Assembly (NCBI GenBank): GCA_963841845.1
Contig: CAWJEG010000007.1
Span: 496,001 to 560,000, forward strand
From: CAVVGZ01 sp963841845
GTDB taxonomy: Bacteria; Chloroflexota; Anaerolineae; Anaerolineales; Anaerolineaceae
Reading direction: 5' to 3'
Length of the DNA: 64,000 nucleotides
The position numbers and the translations under genes were made by a program. Below are positions 42,546 through 52,131 of the stretch, piece after piece. The number at the start of each line of letters is the position of its first letter. Position 1 is the stretch's first letter. The notes below the pieces were generated by a model. It saw nothing but the letters and a program-made list of their open reading frames with translations, was not told where the DNA came from and ran no database searches.

Positions 42546-45500
42546 GTGTTAAATATACTCGTATTAGGACCGCCCGAAATTCGTGATGAGGACCAGCACG
42601 TCCGGATACAAAGACGCCTGGTGAGAAACATGCTCTATTACCTTGCCTGCCAGCCAGAAATGGTTTCGCGGGCAAGTTTGTTATTAATGTTCTGGGAGGA
42701 TTTCAATGAACAGGATGCCCGGCGCCGTTTGCGGGAGACATTAAGCAAACTCCGCTCACAGCTGCCGGATCCATCTGTGCTGCTCACCGAACAGGATCAG
42801 GTTGGATTGGATCACAAGAAAGTGTATGTGGATTTAGACGAATTCAAAAACATATACACTTTCACAATCCATGCAGGAAACCAGTTTTCACGGGAAGGAC
42901 CTCTCCCTGCCGGGATCAGCCAGATGATGGAAAGGGCAATCCGTCTGTGGCGTGGGCCCCAATTCCTCAGTGGTGCTGAATTTTACGAAAGCATAGAACT
43001 GGAGCGTTGGTATACAAATTTTCAGGTGGACCTCTCTCAAAAACGCCGCGCCCTGCAGATAAGAATGGCGGACCATTGTATTGTCAGCGGGAATCTGGAA
43101 TTGGCCTTGGATTACCTGCAGCCTCTTTTTCTGGATGACGAGCTGGACCCGGATGTGAATTTCCAGTTCTTACAATGCCTGCTCAATCTTGGCAGGACAT
43201 CCGAAGCCCTTTACCGCAGCCAGGAATTGGATAAACTCTATCATTCAGAACTCGATATTGATCTTCCCCCAGCATTAAAAGAGCTGCAGAATGAAATCAA
43301 GAAACGCTTCTCCATACGGGAGACCCCTCCCGCATCGAAGTGGAATATCTCAATTTCAACTTCAATTCCTTTGTTCGGTCGCAGCAATGAGATTAATGAA
43401 TTAAAACGATGCTTTCAACTCGGCGGAGTGACAGTGCTTTCTGGAGAAGCCGGATCTGGTAAAACCCGGCTTGTCTATGAATTATACAAGGCTATCCAAC
43501 CTCCCCCCTTTTTGCTCGCCGCTTCTGCCTCGAGCCTGGATAGAAACCTTCCTTTTAATCCCCTTATCCAGATTATCCGGGAAAACTTGGCAAAGGATAC
43601 CCCCAATGTTGACCCCCTTCTGAAACGCCAGCTTTCAAAATTAATGCCATATTCATTTTTTGAAGATAATTCTGGTATCAACCCCATTCAGATTGGCACA
43701 CCGGAAGACCGTATCTATTTATTTGAAGCTATTCACAAATTTCTGCTGGATCTTTGCAAAGGGCAGGACATCCTTTTTTTTGTTGACAATATCCAATGGC
43801 TGGATGAAAGCACTTTGGAAATTCTGGCTTATCTCTACGAGCAGGGATTCTTCCAGCCTAACCGCTTGCTGGTCCTTGCCAGGCGCCCGGATAATCGCGC
43901 TTATGAGATGGAAGAATGGCAGAAGGTGTTTAAAAAGCCTCCCTCCTATTCCTCAGTCAACCTGGAAAAATTGGATTTAATATCAATTAAAGAAATGGCA
44001 AACTATATCCTTGGAAGTACGCCGCCCGAGCAGACTATCCAACAGCTTTCCAGCCAGACTGGCGGAAATCCATTTTTCCTGATCGAAACCATGCGCATCA
44101 TGCTTCAGTCTTTCCACAATCTGGATTCTGATCCGGGCATCGATCAGCTCCACCCTCCAAAATCAATCAATATGCTCATCCAGGAAAGGTTGGGTGCCCT
44201 ATCCAGGGATGCTCAACAGCTGCTTGAAACCGCAGCAGTTCTCCGCAATGATTTTACTCCCCACCAACTTGAAGGGATCATCGCCCTTCCGCCGGAAAAA
44301 GTTGTGCTGGCTCTGGAGGAGCTTCAGGCTTCCCATATTATTCAGGTCTCAAATACCCAGATCACTGGCGGTGCCTACAACTTCATCCATGAAATCATTC
44401 GTGAGAAGCTTTACCACGGTCTCAGCCTTGCCAGGAGAAGGCTGCTCCATAAAAAGGTGGCCTGCACGTTGGAATTGGATCCAATCCCGGTCCACCCCGC
44501 CATCCTGGCTTATCATTTTGAGGCAGGTGATGAAATTATTAAAGCGATCGAGAACTGGATCCTGGCTGGAGAGGATGCTTCCAAGCTGCTCTCACAGGGA
44601 CAGGCTTACCAGGCATATCAGCAGGCGGAAAGCCTTTTGCAAAGGATAAATTTCCGTATGGACGCGGTTAGTATTTACCGGCTTTATTCCACCTGGGGAG
44701 AGATGGCCTATAACCTTAATGACCGCCTCACGATGAAAATTGTGTATCAAAAAATGGTCACCATTGGCAGGGATAGGGACGATCCGCTGTTGATCGGCAG
44801 CGGCCTGAGCGGACAGGCGGCAGCCTATACAGTAATTGATAATTATCAGGATGGGATATCGCTTTTCGAGGAGGCCATCCAGTACCTTGAATTGGCGGAA
44901 AACACCTATGAGATCATCCGCGCCTACAATTTGAAGGGTTATCTCCATTCCACCTTCTGCCATTTTAACAAGGCGCGCACCGCCCTGGCAAATGCACAAA
45001 TTTTTGGCAAGGGAATTTCTGATCAAAAAATTTACCGCGCATTAATCAGCACCGATATTTATACATCGCTTATGGAAAGTTCCAGCGGCTGGCCATTGAA
45101 GGGCATTGAATCTGCCAGAAAGGCGCTTGTGAAAAGCCAGCAGACAGCGTACCTTTTTGGTGAGCTTCGCGCTTATGCGTTATTGGCAATTGCCCATTAC
45201 AATTTTGGCGATTATCACAAATCACTGGAATTTTGCCGTCAGGGTCTGGAGCGGATTGGATCTCATTCATTGTGGCGCATCGAGACACAAATCCGCACGG
45301 TTGCCGCCGCAAATGAAATTGGCCTCGGACACCTTGATGAAGGCCTGCTGCATCTCAAGCGCATGCTCCAATTCATCCAGGAACCCGGATCAGCTACGAT
45401 TAAAATCAATTACCATAATTCGTTTGGGGATATTTTTCGCCATCTGCACGCATTTTCGGATGCAATCGGGCAGTACGAAAAAGCCCTCGAGGGCATCCAG

Positions 45501-46055
45501 GTTAGCCACCTTTCTGTTCAGGTTTTACATCGCATGAGTTTTTGTTTGTTTAATATGAATCGATTGGATGAGGCGGAAAAAGTTATCCGGGAGGTAATCG
45601 AGCTGAGCAAGCTTGGAGATGCCGCCCAGATCTATTTACAGGCTGATTTAACCCGGGCGCTTGTTTATGCAGAATTGGGTAGAATCGATGAGGCACATGC
45701 TGTTAACCGGGCGGTAATGACCGAGTTTAATAAGCGGGACATGGTATACCAGCAGGTATCCAACGATTGGGTACAGGGATATCTGGAGCTCAAATCCAAA
45801 AATTACGAAAAAGCCCGCTATTTTGCTGAAAATACCATCTTGCGGTCCCGGCAGTGGGATATGGTTTGGTTGGAAATCCGTGGTCATGAACTGATGAAAA
45901 ATATTTGCCAGTCATCCGCTGCCAATTGCCAGCCCTATGGGCAGATTCAGCGCATCAATGAACTGCTTGAATTGATCGGGGAACATACGAAATCTGCAGA
46001 AATTCAATCCGTTTATAATCTTTATCGAGAATCAGTATTGGATTTCTTCTCGTAG
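42546..46055 (+). CDS. SARP/BTAD-type regulator with AAA ATPase and TPR repeats
   Basis: The 1169-residue cytosolic protein has an N-terminal winged-helix DNA-binding domain (about 1-95, with ARRRLRETLSKLRSQL). A bacterial transcriptional activation domain follows (about 100-245). Then comes an AAA/MalT-type ATPase (about 275-560; Walker A GEAGSGKTR near 299, Walker B ILFFVDNIQWLDE near 407). The C-terminal half is made of TPR-like helical repeats up to about 1130. Such proteins switch genes on when the ATPase/TPR part binds an inducer. No antibiotic cluster is seen. The divergent lipoprotein gene is a possible target. Confidence 0.85.
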   Translation: MLNILVLGPPEIRDEDQHVRIQRRLVRNMLYYLACQPEMVSRASLLLMFWEDFNEQDARRRLRETLSKLRSQLPDPSVLLTEQDQVGLDHKKVYVDLDEFKNIYTFTIHAGNQFSREGPLPAGISQMMERAIRLWRGPQFLSGAEFYESIELERWYTNFQVDLSQKRRALQIRMADHCIVSGNLELALDYLQPLFLDDELDPDVNFQFLQCLLNLGRTSEALYRSQELDKLYHSELDIDLPPALKELQNEIKKRFSIRETPPASKWNISISTSIPLFGRSNEINELKRCFQLGGVTVLSGEAGSGKTRLVYELYKAIQPPPFLLAASASSLDRNLPFNPLIQIIRENLAKDTPNVDPLLKRQLSKLMPYSFFEDNSGINPIQIGTPEDRIYLFEAIHKFLLDLCKGQDILFFVDNIQWLDESTLEILAYLYEQGFFQPNRLLVLARRPDNRAYEMEEWQKVFKKPPSYSSVNLEKLDLISIKEMANYILGSTPPEQTIQQLSSQTGGNPFFLIETMRIMLQSFHNLDSDPGIDQLHPPKSINMLIQERLGALSRDAQQLLETAAVLRNDFTPHQLEGIIALPPEKVVLALEELQASHIIQVSNTQITGGAYNFIHEIIREKLYHGLSLARRRLLHKKVACTLELDPIPVHPAILAYHFEAGDEIIKAIENWILAGEDASKLLSQGQAYQAYQQAESLLQRINFRMDAVSIYRLYSTWGEMAYNLNDRLTMKIVYQKMVTIGRDRDDPLLIGSGLSGQAAAYTVIDNYQDGISLFEEAIQYLELAENTYEIIRAYNLKGYLHSTFCHFNKARTALANAQIFGKGISDQKIYRALISTDIYTSLMESSSGWPLKGIESARKALVKSQQTAYLFGELRAYALLAIAHYNFGDYHKSLEFCRQGLERIGSHSLWRIETQIRTVAAANEIGLGHLDEGLLHLKRMLQFIQEPGSATIKINYHNSFGDIFRHLHAFSDAIGQYEKALEGIQVSHLSVQVLHRMSFCLFNMNRLDEAEKVIREVIELSKLGDAAQIYLQADLTRALVYAELGRIDEAHAVNRAVMTEFNKRDMVYQQVSNDWVQGYLELKSKNYEKARYFAENTILRSRQWDMVWLEIRGHELMKNICQSSAANCQPYGQIQRINELLELIGEHTKSAEIQSVYNLYRESVLDFFS

Positions 46056-46058
46056 TTT

Positions 46059-46080
46059 TTTTGTCCACGTTTTGTCCACG
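46059..46080 (+). repeat. Perfect tandem duplication of an 11-bp unit (TTTTGTCCACG)
   Basis: Two directly adjacent identical copies at 46059-46069 and 46070-46080, just after the stop of the regulator gene. It may be chance or replication slippage. No function is evident. Confidence 0.6.
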
Positions 46081-46150
46081 CCCTTACCATAAAATGATTG
46101 AACATTGGAATTATGATACGTGGGCACACGGCATAGGGAACCTGTGCAAG

Positions 46151-46194
46151 AAGACTGGTAGATATAGAGGGCGATGACTACCAGTCTTTTTTTT
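46151..46194 (+). terminator. Terminator after the SARP-like regulator gene
   Basis: A perfect 11-bp stem, AAGACTGGTAG with CTACCAGTCTT, has a 16-base loop and runs into T-rich sequence. It touches the stop codon of the convergent mutS2 gene at 46193 and could end both transcripts. Confidence 0.85.
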
Positions 46195-48589
46195 AATCAT
46201 ATTTAAAATGGACAACAGTTACACCGTCTCCCCCTTCGTTTTCCATCCCGCTTTCCCAGCTGCTGATATAAGTGGAATGATTGAGCGTGTTGCGCACCAT
46301 TTCCCGAACCCTGCCGGTGCCTTTTCCATGGATGATCCGGGAGTATGGGAGTCCTGCAAGGTAAGCATTTTCAAGGTACTGTTCCAGTTTATGCAGTGCA
46401 TCTTCAACAATCAGCCCCCGTAAATCAATCTCAATACCCGGTGAAACCGGCTGTGCCACAACTGCAGCAGGCTGTTTTTGAGAACCGGTAGATTTTTTAT
46501 TTTTTTTGCTTTCAATTCCTTCAGACTTTTCAGCTAACCGCTGTACATCATCCTTCTGAACGCGCACCCTCAAGCTGCCGGCCTGTACTTCGATCGTTTC
46601 ACCATCGATGGCGGAGATGATTCCTTCTACGGCAAATTTTGAGAGAGATACTTTTTCACCAATTTGTATCGGGCCCTTGTGGGTGGATGTTCTTTTCTTC
46701 CGTTTTACCGGCTGGCTGGCTGCTTCAGCCAGTTCTTCAACGATTTCCTGAACTTGCCCAAGGTTTTCCAGAGGCATACCTGCCCGTTTTAGCTCCCGGC
46801 GCACCTCTGCAAGTTCAATTTGCACTTCCCCAATTTCGTTTTCGGCGTTTTTCCTCGCACTATCCAGGATTTCAATACGCTCGTTCTCAATCGCTTCCAG
46901 CCTCTCCGCCAGCTCCTTGCGTATAGATTCAATCTCCTGTCTTGCCGCAGCCGCTTGCTGGCGGTCCTGCCGGGCAAGGTCCCGTTGGCGGTGGATTTCA
47001 TCCAGCAGGTCATCCGTCCTCAATTGGGCGGGGTCAATTTGTTTCCGGGCAAAGTTGAGTATTTGGTGGGGTAAGCCTAACCGCCCGGCTATCAGCAAAG
47101 CGTTTGAACGTCCCGGAAGACCCATGATCAAACGGAAAGTAGGTTTGAGTGTCTTGATATCAAATTCCATGCTGGCATTGCTCATACCTTTCACGGAATG
47201 TGCCAGCGCTTTTAGCTCGGGAAAATGAGTGGCAACCAGGGAGGTGATATGTTTCTCAACCAGGTAGGTCAGCAGGGCACCCGCCAGTGCGGATCCTTCC
47301 TGGGGATCTGTCCCCGCCCCCAGCTCATCCAGTAATACGAGGGATTTCCGGTCAGCGTGCTGCAATATGTGGATGATGTTCTTGATGTGAGCAGAAAATG
47401 TAGAAAGAGACTGTTCAATGGACTGTTCATCACCAATATCTGCAAAAATATTCTCAAAAATGGAACATTCAGACCCCGAAAGCGCCGGGATGTGCAATCC
47501 GGATTGGGCCATAAGCGCCAATAATCCCACAGTTTTCAATGTCACCGTCTTACCACCCGTGTTTGGTCCGGTGATGATTACCGTGAAGGTCTCCGGATCA
47601 AGCAGCAGGTCAATGGGAACCACCTTCCCTGCGTCCAGCAATGGATGCCGGGCTTGCTGTATGCGGATGATTGACCCGGGGTGTGTTTCTGTTTCCCGGG
47701 AAAACGGGACCAACACCGGTTCCACAGAGTGCGTATCCTCGGCATACCTTGCACACATTAAAGCCAGGTCAAGTTTAGCCAGAGAGAATATGACACGCAG
47801 AATGGTATCCGCCTCAAGCCCAATTTTTTGGGAAATTTCCGCCAGGATCCGCCTTTCCTCATCCCGCACAGAAAGTTTTAGTTCCTGAAATTCGTTGTTC
47901 AAATCCACCACACTTAATGGTTCGATGAACAGCGTTGCTCCGGATGAGGACTGGTCGTGAGTAATGGCTTTAATCCGCCCCTTGAATTCCGCCCGCAGTG
48001 GTATGACATACCGGCCATTTCGCTGGGTGATAATTTGCTCCTGAAGCATCGGGGCGGTTTCTGCCCCGTTTATCATCCGTTCCAGTTTTGAAAGAAGACG
48101 GTCATGTGATTTTTTCAGTTGGCTGCGTAAATTAGCAAGGCGGGGAGAAGCAGAATCCAATACCTCGCCGTGATCTGAAATGGTCCGGCTGATGATGTCA
48201 ACCAGCCCTGTCGGCGGATCTAAGTCAGCCCCGATTTCCGCCAGGTAAGGAAATCGATCCGATTCTTTTTCAAAGAATCGGAAGATTTGCCGGGCAGCAA
48301 CAAGCGTGTTTTTAATATCCACTAAGTGAAGAGGTTCCAGGATGGCGTTGTGATTGGCAAGATCAACCATTTCGCGGATATCTCTGGCTCCGCGGATGCT
48401 GAAATCACCATTCAGGCTCAATAAGAAACGCGCCTCGGTTGTGCACGCCAGGCGCCTCTGCACTTCATCAATCTGGCTGGTTGGCATAAGAGTCCGGGCA
48501 AGTTCAGCTGATACTTCAAAGGCTGCATATTCCGCCAATTTACCCAATACTTTGGGATATTCGAGTGTTTCTAGCGTCTTCGCATCCAT
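46193..48589 (-). CDS. mutS2: Endonuclease MutS2
   Basis: The 798-residue protein has the MutS core/clamp and ATPase region (Walker A GPNTGGKT near residue 337, LLDELGAGTDPQEGS as Walker B). A coiled-coil/KOW-like linker and a C-terminal Smr nuclease domain (about 725-798) follow, with IDLRGLIVEDA, IIHGKGTGRVREM and the terminal VVHFKYD. MutS2 acts against recombination and also splits stalled, collided ribosomes. Mismatch-recognition domain I is absent, as expected. Confidence 0.94.
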   Translation of the reverse strand: MDAKTLETLEYPKVLGKLAEYAAFEVSAELARTLMPTSQIDEVQRRLACTTEARFLLSLNGDFSIRGARDIREMVDLANHNAILEPLHLVDIKNTLVAARQIFRFFEKESDRFPYLAEIGADLDPPTGLVDIISRTISDHGEVLDSASPRLANLRSQLKKSHDRLLSKLERMINGAETAPMLQEQIITQRNGRYVIPLRAEFKGRIKAITHDQSSSGATLFIEPLSVVDLNNEFQELKLSVRDEERRILAEISQKIGLEADTILRVIFSLAKLDLALMCARYAEDTHSVEPVLVPFSRETETHPGSIIRIQQARHPLLDAGKVVPIDLLLDPETFTVIITGPNTGGKTVTLKTVGLLALMAQSGLHIPALSGSECSIFENIFADIGDEQSIEQSLSTFSAHIKNIIHILQHADRKSLVLLDELGAGTDPQEGSALAGALLTYLVEKHITSLVATHFPELKALAHSVKGMSNASMEFDIKTLKPTFRLIMGLPGRSNALLIAGRLGLPHQILNFARKQIDPAQLRTDDLLDEIHRQRDLARQDRQQAAAARQEIESIRKELAERLEAIENERIEILDSARKNAENEIGEVQIELAEVRRELKRAGMPLENLGQVQEIVEELAEAASQPVKRKKRTSTHKGPIQIGEKVSLSKFAVEGIISAIDGETIEVQAGSLRVRVQKDDVQRLAEKSEGIESKKNKKSTGSQKQPAAVVAQPVSPGIEIDLRGLIVEDALHKLEQYLENAYLAGLPYSRIIHGKGTGRVREMVRNTLNHSTYISSWESGMENEGGDGVTVVHFKYD

Positions 48590-48675
48590 AGCGCTTCAAA
48601 GTTTACCATTATTTAGATTCACAGATAAGCCAGCCCAAAAACCCGGGGAAAATTAAGTTCACACGGATAACGCTA

Positions 48676-48684
48676 TGTTATACT
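48676..48684 (+). promoter_or_regulatory. Extended -10 promoter of the ABC-F gene
   Basis: TGTTATACT is an extended -10 element (TGn plus TATACT at 48679-48684). A possible -35, TTCACA, lies at 48658 but with only 15 bp spacing. The leader would be about 25 bases. Confidence 0.45.
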
Positions 48685-48714
48685 ACGCTCGACCAAACCG
48701 GTGGAGTGCACCTG

Positions 48715-50634
48715 ATGTCCATAATTACAGGCATAGAAATATCTAAATCATACGGCGCCAATGATCTCTTTAATAAGATCTCATTGAGCATCCCTGCACA
48801 CGCCCGAATCGGATTGGTAGGCCCTAACGGTGTGGGTAAAACAACCCTGCTGCGCATTCTGGCTGGATTGGAAGAACCGTCAGAAGGAAAAGTGGAACGG
48901 TCACGAACGCTAAAAATTGGCTACCTGCCTCAAGGAGGTGCATTGCTCTCCGGCAGCACCTTGTGGCAGGAGTGTCTGGATGTCTTTATCGACATAACCA
49001 GGCTCCAACGGGAGTTGAACCGGCTTGAAAGTGAGATGAAGGATGTCTCTGCTGCAGATGCCATGCTTGAGGTTTATGGGAATTTGCAGCAGGATTTCGA
49101 AAGGCGGGGTGGGTATACGTATGAACATCAAATCCAACATACCCTGAACGGGTTGGGTTTTAAAGAGGATGATTTTATTCGTCCTCTGCATCAACTTTCC
49201 GGGGGACAGCGCACGCGTGCCCTGTTGGCCAAATTGCTGCTTACCAATCCTGACATGCTGCTTTTGGATGAACCAACCAATCATCTTGACCTTGCTTCCA
49301 TCGAATGGCTGGAGGGTTACCTGCGGGATTGGGAAGGGACTGCAGTAATCGTCTCGCACGACCGCTACTTCCTTGACCAGGTGGTTAAAACAATCTGGGA
49401 GATGACACCAGGGCTGGAAGAATACCGCGGAAATTACAGCGCTTACCTGGCCCAGCGTACCGACCGTTACCAGCGCCGGCTGCTGGAGTATCAGGCTCAG
49501 CTGGCATTCATCGAGAAAGAAACGGATTTTATACGCCGCAACATCGCTGGTCAAAATACACGACAGGCTCAAGGAAGACGAAAACGACTGGAACGTATGT
49601 TGGAAGAAGCCCGTCTCACTCCTCCTCCCGGGTCTCGCCACCTCCATATCCCGCTGCAGTCCGGCGGACGCTCCGGCGACCTGGTTCTGCGAACAGATGG
49701 CCTTCAAATCGGTTTCCTGGAAGAAAACCAGCCCCTTTTTTCCGTTCCGGATTTAACCTTACTGAGAGGTGAATGCGCCGCCATATTAGGTCCAAATGGC
49801 GCCGGGAAAACCACCTTGCTGCGTACATTGTTAGGCGAAATTCCACCCTACCGCGGTAGACTGGCTCTGGGAGCCTCCCTGACGATAAGTTACTTTGCCC
49901 AGGCTCATGAGGATCTCAATGAAGATCACACCCTGATGGAGGCTATTGAGTCCGTCCAGCCAAAAATGCTGCCGTCTGAGATCCGCTCTTACCTGGCACG
50001 ATTCTTATTCACCGGTGAGGATGTCTTTAAAAATGTAAACGTCTTATCGGGTGGGGAGCGCAGCCGCCTGGCTCTTGCCAGGCTGGCACTGCAGGGCGCC
50101 AACCTTTTACTGTTGGATGAACCGACCAATCATCTAGATTTACCCTCCCAGGAAATCCTCCAGGCAGTATTGAAGGATTTCCAGGGCACTATCTTGCTGG
50201 TCACCCATGACCGCTACCTTGTCGATGGGCTCGCCTCTCAGATCTGGGAGGTGCAGACAGGGCAAAATCAGCTTATCGTATTTACTGGCACGTACAGTGA
50301 ATACAAATCGGCTGTTCAGGCTGCATCCCCCCCTCCTCCGGATATTAAACCCGAATCAATGTACCCCAAACAAAATAAGGCAAGTACAGGATCCAATCCG
50401 GGGAAAAGTTCCTCCCCCTGGAAGTTGAAAAAGCGCCTCGAATTGATTGAAAAAGAAATCGCCAGGCTTGAAGAACGTCTTCTCAAAATAAGCCGAACGT
50501 TGGAAAATCCTCCCGCCGATCCGCTGGTCGTCAACAGGCTTGGTCAGGAATATATGAGTATCAGGGAACAACTGGAATCCACCCTGGTAGAATGGACAGA
50601 ACTTCACAACGAAGTTGGCAATCAGGTCAACTAA
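48715..50634 (+). CDS. ABC-F family ATPase (Uup/YdiF/EttA type)
   Basis: The roughly 639-residue protein has two ABC domains and no membrane segment. Walker A motifs GPNGVGKTT (near residue 38) and GPNGAGKTT (near 360) are paired with signatures LSGGQRTRA (near 161) and LSGGERSRL (near 444). Both Walker B motifs end in LLLDEPTNHLDL. The linker region between domains and a C-terminal coiled coil of about 60 residues (KKRLELIEKEIARLEERL) match translation or antibiotic-resistance ABC-F factors. ATG 48715 has GGTGGAG upstream. GTG 48706 is possible. Confidence 0.92.
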   Translation: MSIITGIEISKSYGANDLFNKISLSIPAHARIGLVGPNGVGKTTLLRILAGLEEPSEGKVERSRTLKIGYLPQGGALLSGSTLWQECLDVFIDITRLQRELNRLESEMKDVSAADAMLEVYGNLQQDFERRGGYTYEHQIQHTLNGLGFKEDDFIRPLHQLSGGQRTRALLAKLLLTNPDMLLLDEPTNHLDLASIEWLEGYLRDWEGTAVIVSHDRYFLDQVVKTIWEMTPGLEEYRGNYSAYLAQRTDRYQRRLLEYQAQLAFIEKETDFIRRNIAGQNTRQAQGRRKRLERMLEEARLTPPPGSRHLHIPLQSGGRSGDLVLRTDGLQIGFLEENQPLFSVPDLTLLRGECAAILGPNGAGKTTLLRTLLGEIPPYRGRLALGASLTISYFAQAHEDLNEDHTLMEAIESVQPKMLPSEIRSYLARFLFTGEDVFKNVNVLSGGERSRLALARLALQGANLLLLDEPTNHLDLPSQEILQAVLKDFQGTILLVTHDRYLVDGLASQIWEVQTGQNQLIVFTGTYSEYKSAVQAASPPPPDIKPESMYPKQNKASTGSNPGKSSSPWKLKKRLELIEKEIARLEERLLKISRTLENPPADPLVVNRLGQEYMSIREQLESTLVEWTELHNEVGNQVN

Positions 50635-50641
50635 ATTAAAA

Positions 50642-50667
50642 ACTCACCGCCCGGTTGAGCGGTGAGT
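50642..50667 (-). terminator. Bidirectional terminator between the ABC-F and SIMPL genes
   Basis: A perfect 9-bp stem, ACTCACCGC with GCGGTGAGT, has an 8-base loop. On the minus strand it ends in TTTTTAATTT, a good T tract. On the plus strand the tract is weak. It serves the convergent SIMPL gene, and probably both. Confidence 0.8.
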
Positions 50668-50685
50668 ATTTCTATACAACGTTAT

Positions 50686-51420
50686 TTATTTCAAAGCATA
50701 AGTTAGATTTACATCACTGGAGATAACCATCTGTCCTGCGGAAACCGGGACGGAAGCCTCTGCAGCATATCCAGCGCCGCCACCCATTCCATAATACATG
50801 GGTACCGGAACCCCTCCTCCCCCAACACTGATATTTGTGATCTCTCCCAATTCCACACCAGCCAGGCTGGCCAATTCCTCAGCTTGCGCTTTGGCGTTTT
50901 GTACTGCCAGGTCCCGTGATTCTGATAAAGCGCTTTCCCGGTCGGATACATCAAATTGGATGCTGTTGATGCTGTTCGCCCCGGCTTGCACCGATGCTTC
51001 CAACAGCTGGCCTAGCTTGCCAAGATCGCGTACCGTCACATTGACGATATTATCCACCACATAAGTCGTACCGGTCATTTCACCCATTGGGTTGTACTGT
51101 TGCTGCGGCCAGATATTGAAAGAAGTGGTTTGTATGTCTTCTGCCGCCACGCCATTTTCCATTAATGCCTTAGTGACGGATTCCGATTTTTGATTGTTCA
51201 AGTCCAGTGCTTCACCGACATCTGCACTCTGGCTGTTAACCCCGATGTTGATATAGGCAATATCCGGTGCAACGCTTACCTTGCCTGTGCCGGTCACCGA
51301 CATTTGGCGGCTGCCTGTATTATCCGCCGTGGACTCCTGTGCCGGAACCAGGGGAGCGGAACACGCTGCCAGTAATACAATGACCATTAAACTGGATAAG
51401 ATAAAATATTTTTTATTCAT
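50686..51420 (-). CDS. SIMPL (DUF541) domain lipoprotein
   Basis: The 244-residue protein has a lipoprotein signal (VIVLLAAC) and then one SIMPL domain. RQMSVTGTGKVSVAPDIAYINIGV is split around the first strands, and LAVQNAKAQAEELASLAGVELGEI closes it. SIMPL proteins assemble into ring- or cage-like extracytoplasmic oligomers of unclear function, some tied to oxidative stress. The ATG is preceded by GAGGAGA. It is transcribed divergently from the cupredoxin gene. Confidence 0.9.
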   Translation of the reverse strand: MNKKYFILSSLMVIVLLAACSAPLVPAQESTADNTGSRQMSVTGTGKVSVAPDIAYINIGVNSQSADVGEALDLNNQKSESVTKALMENGVAAEDIQTTSFNIWPQQQYNPMGEMTGTTYVVDNIVNVTVRDLGKLGQLLEASVQAGANSINSIQFDVSDRESALSESRDLAVQNAKAQAEELASLAGVELGEITNISVGGGGVPVPMYYGMGGGAGYAAEASVPVSAGQMVISSDVNLTYALK

Positions 51421-51748
51421 TTTCTAATCTCCTCATTATTTTTCAGAATTGGCCGGGTGACCAATCATTTGTTTTGGTCTCTTAACGTTCTATGCAGCCA
51501 AAAAGTTCCTGATTAGTTATTTACTAATTATAATCAACCGGACACCTTGAGTTAATAAACAAGAATTTCTCCATTAAATTTTCCTGGTTTTTCTATTTTC
51601 ACCCAATTCAAATCTTCCCACATATGATTATATCCAATTTCCTGTCTTATTGTATACTAATTAGATAATATTAATCTATTTTTTAGATTATCGTCGTATT
51701 ATTGAGATATCGTATTCGACGATTATACAAATGTATGGAGGAAGGACA
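51421..51748. other. 328-bp divergent promoter region between SIMPL and cupredoxin genes
   Basis: A very AT-rich stretch that must hold the promoters of two divergent lipoprotein genes. The cupredoxin side contains a promoter and an inverted repeat at 51690-51729, described separately. I see no clear promoter for the SIMPL gene, and no RNA gene. Confidence 0.5.
51690..51729 (+). promoter_or_regulatory. Promoter and candidate operator of the cupredoxin gene
   Basis: TTGAGA (51702-51707) and TATACA (51724-51729) are 16 bp apart. An inverted repeat, ATCGTCG (51690-51696) with CGACGAT (51717-51723), brackets the -35 box and abuts the -10 box. That is a suitable place for a repressor or activator. 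The leader would be about 12 bases, starting with the ribosome site. Confidence 0.45.
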
Positions 51749-52105
51749 ATGAAAAGAAATCTATTAATTACAAGTATCCTGGGTTTATTGGTAATTTTTG
51801 TAGCTGCCTGTAGTACACCGGCAGCACAACCATCAGGAGACGAGAATGCTGGTCAGGAAGTGGAAGTATCCATCACCAACTATACCTTCGAGCCAGGAAA
51901 CCTGGAAGTAAAGGTCGGCACAACAGTTACCTGGACCAATATGGATAGTGTGGAACACACGGTAACGGCCAATGATGGCTCATTTGATAGTGGTCTATTC
52001 GGAAAGGATGCCACCTTCTCTTATACTTTCCAGACAGCTGGAAGTTTTCCTTACTACTGCATACCCCACCCGAATATGGTTGGGACGGTTACCGTAGTTC
52101 CTTAA
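51749..52105 (+). CDS. Plastocyanin-like cupredoxin lipoprotein
   Basis: The 118-residue protein has a lipoprotein signal (VIFVAAC) and a small blue-copper fold. The copper ligands are His in EHTVTAND, then Cys, His and Met in YYCIPHPNMVG. Plastocyanin-like proteins carry electrons to terminal oxidases, reductases or respiratory complexes. Here the lipid anchor holds it on the outer face. ATG 51749 has GGAGGAAGG upstream. The neighbouring msrPQ is another extracytoplasmic redox system, but no direct link is shown. Confidence 0.92.
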   Translation: MKRNLLITSILGLLVIFVAACSTPAAQPSGDENAGQEVEVSITNYTFEPGNLEVKVGTTVTWTNMDSVEHTVTANDGSFDSGLFGKDATFSYTFQTAGSFPYYCIPHPNMVGTVTVVP

Positions 52106-52131
52106 CGATTAGTTGATAATCATCACACATG

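Noticed and set aside
42546..46055. Antibiotic biosynthesis cluster controlled by the SARP-like protein
   Set aside because: No polyketide, peptide synthetase or tailoring genes are nearby.
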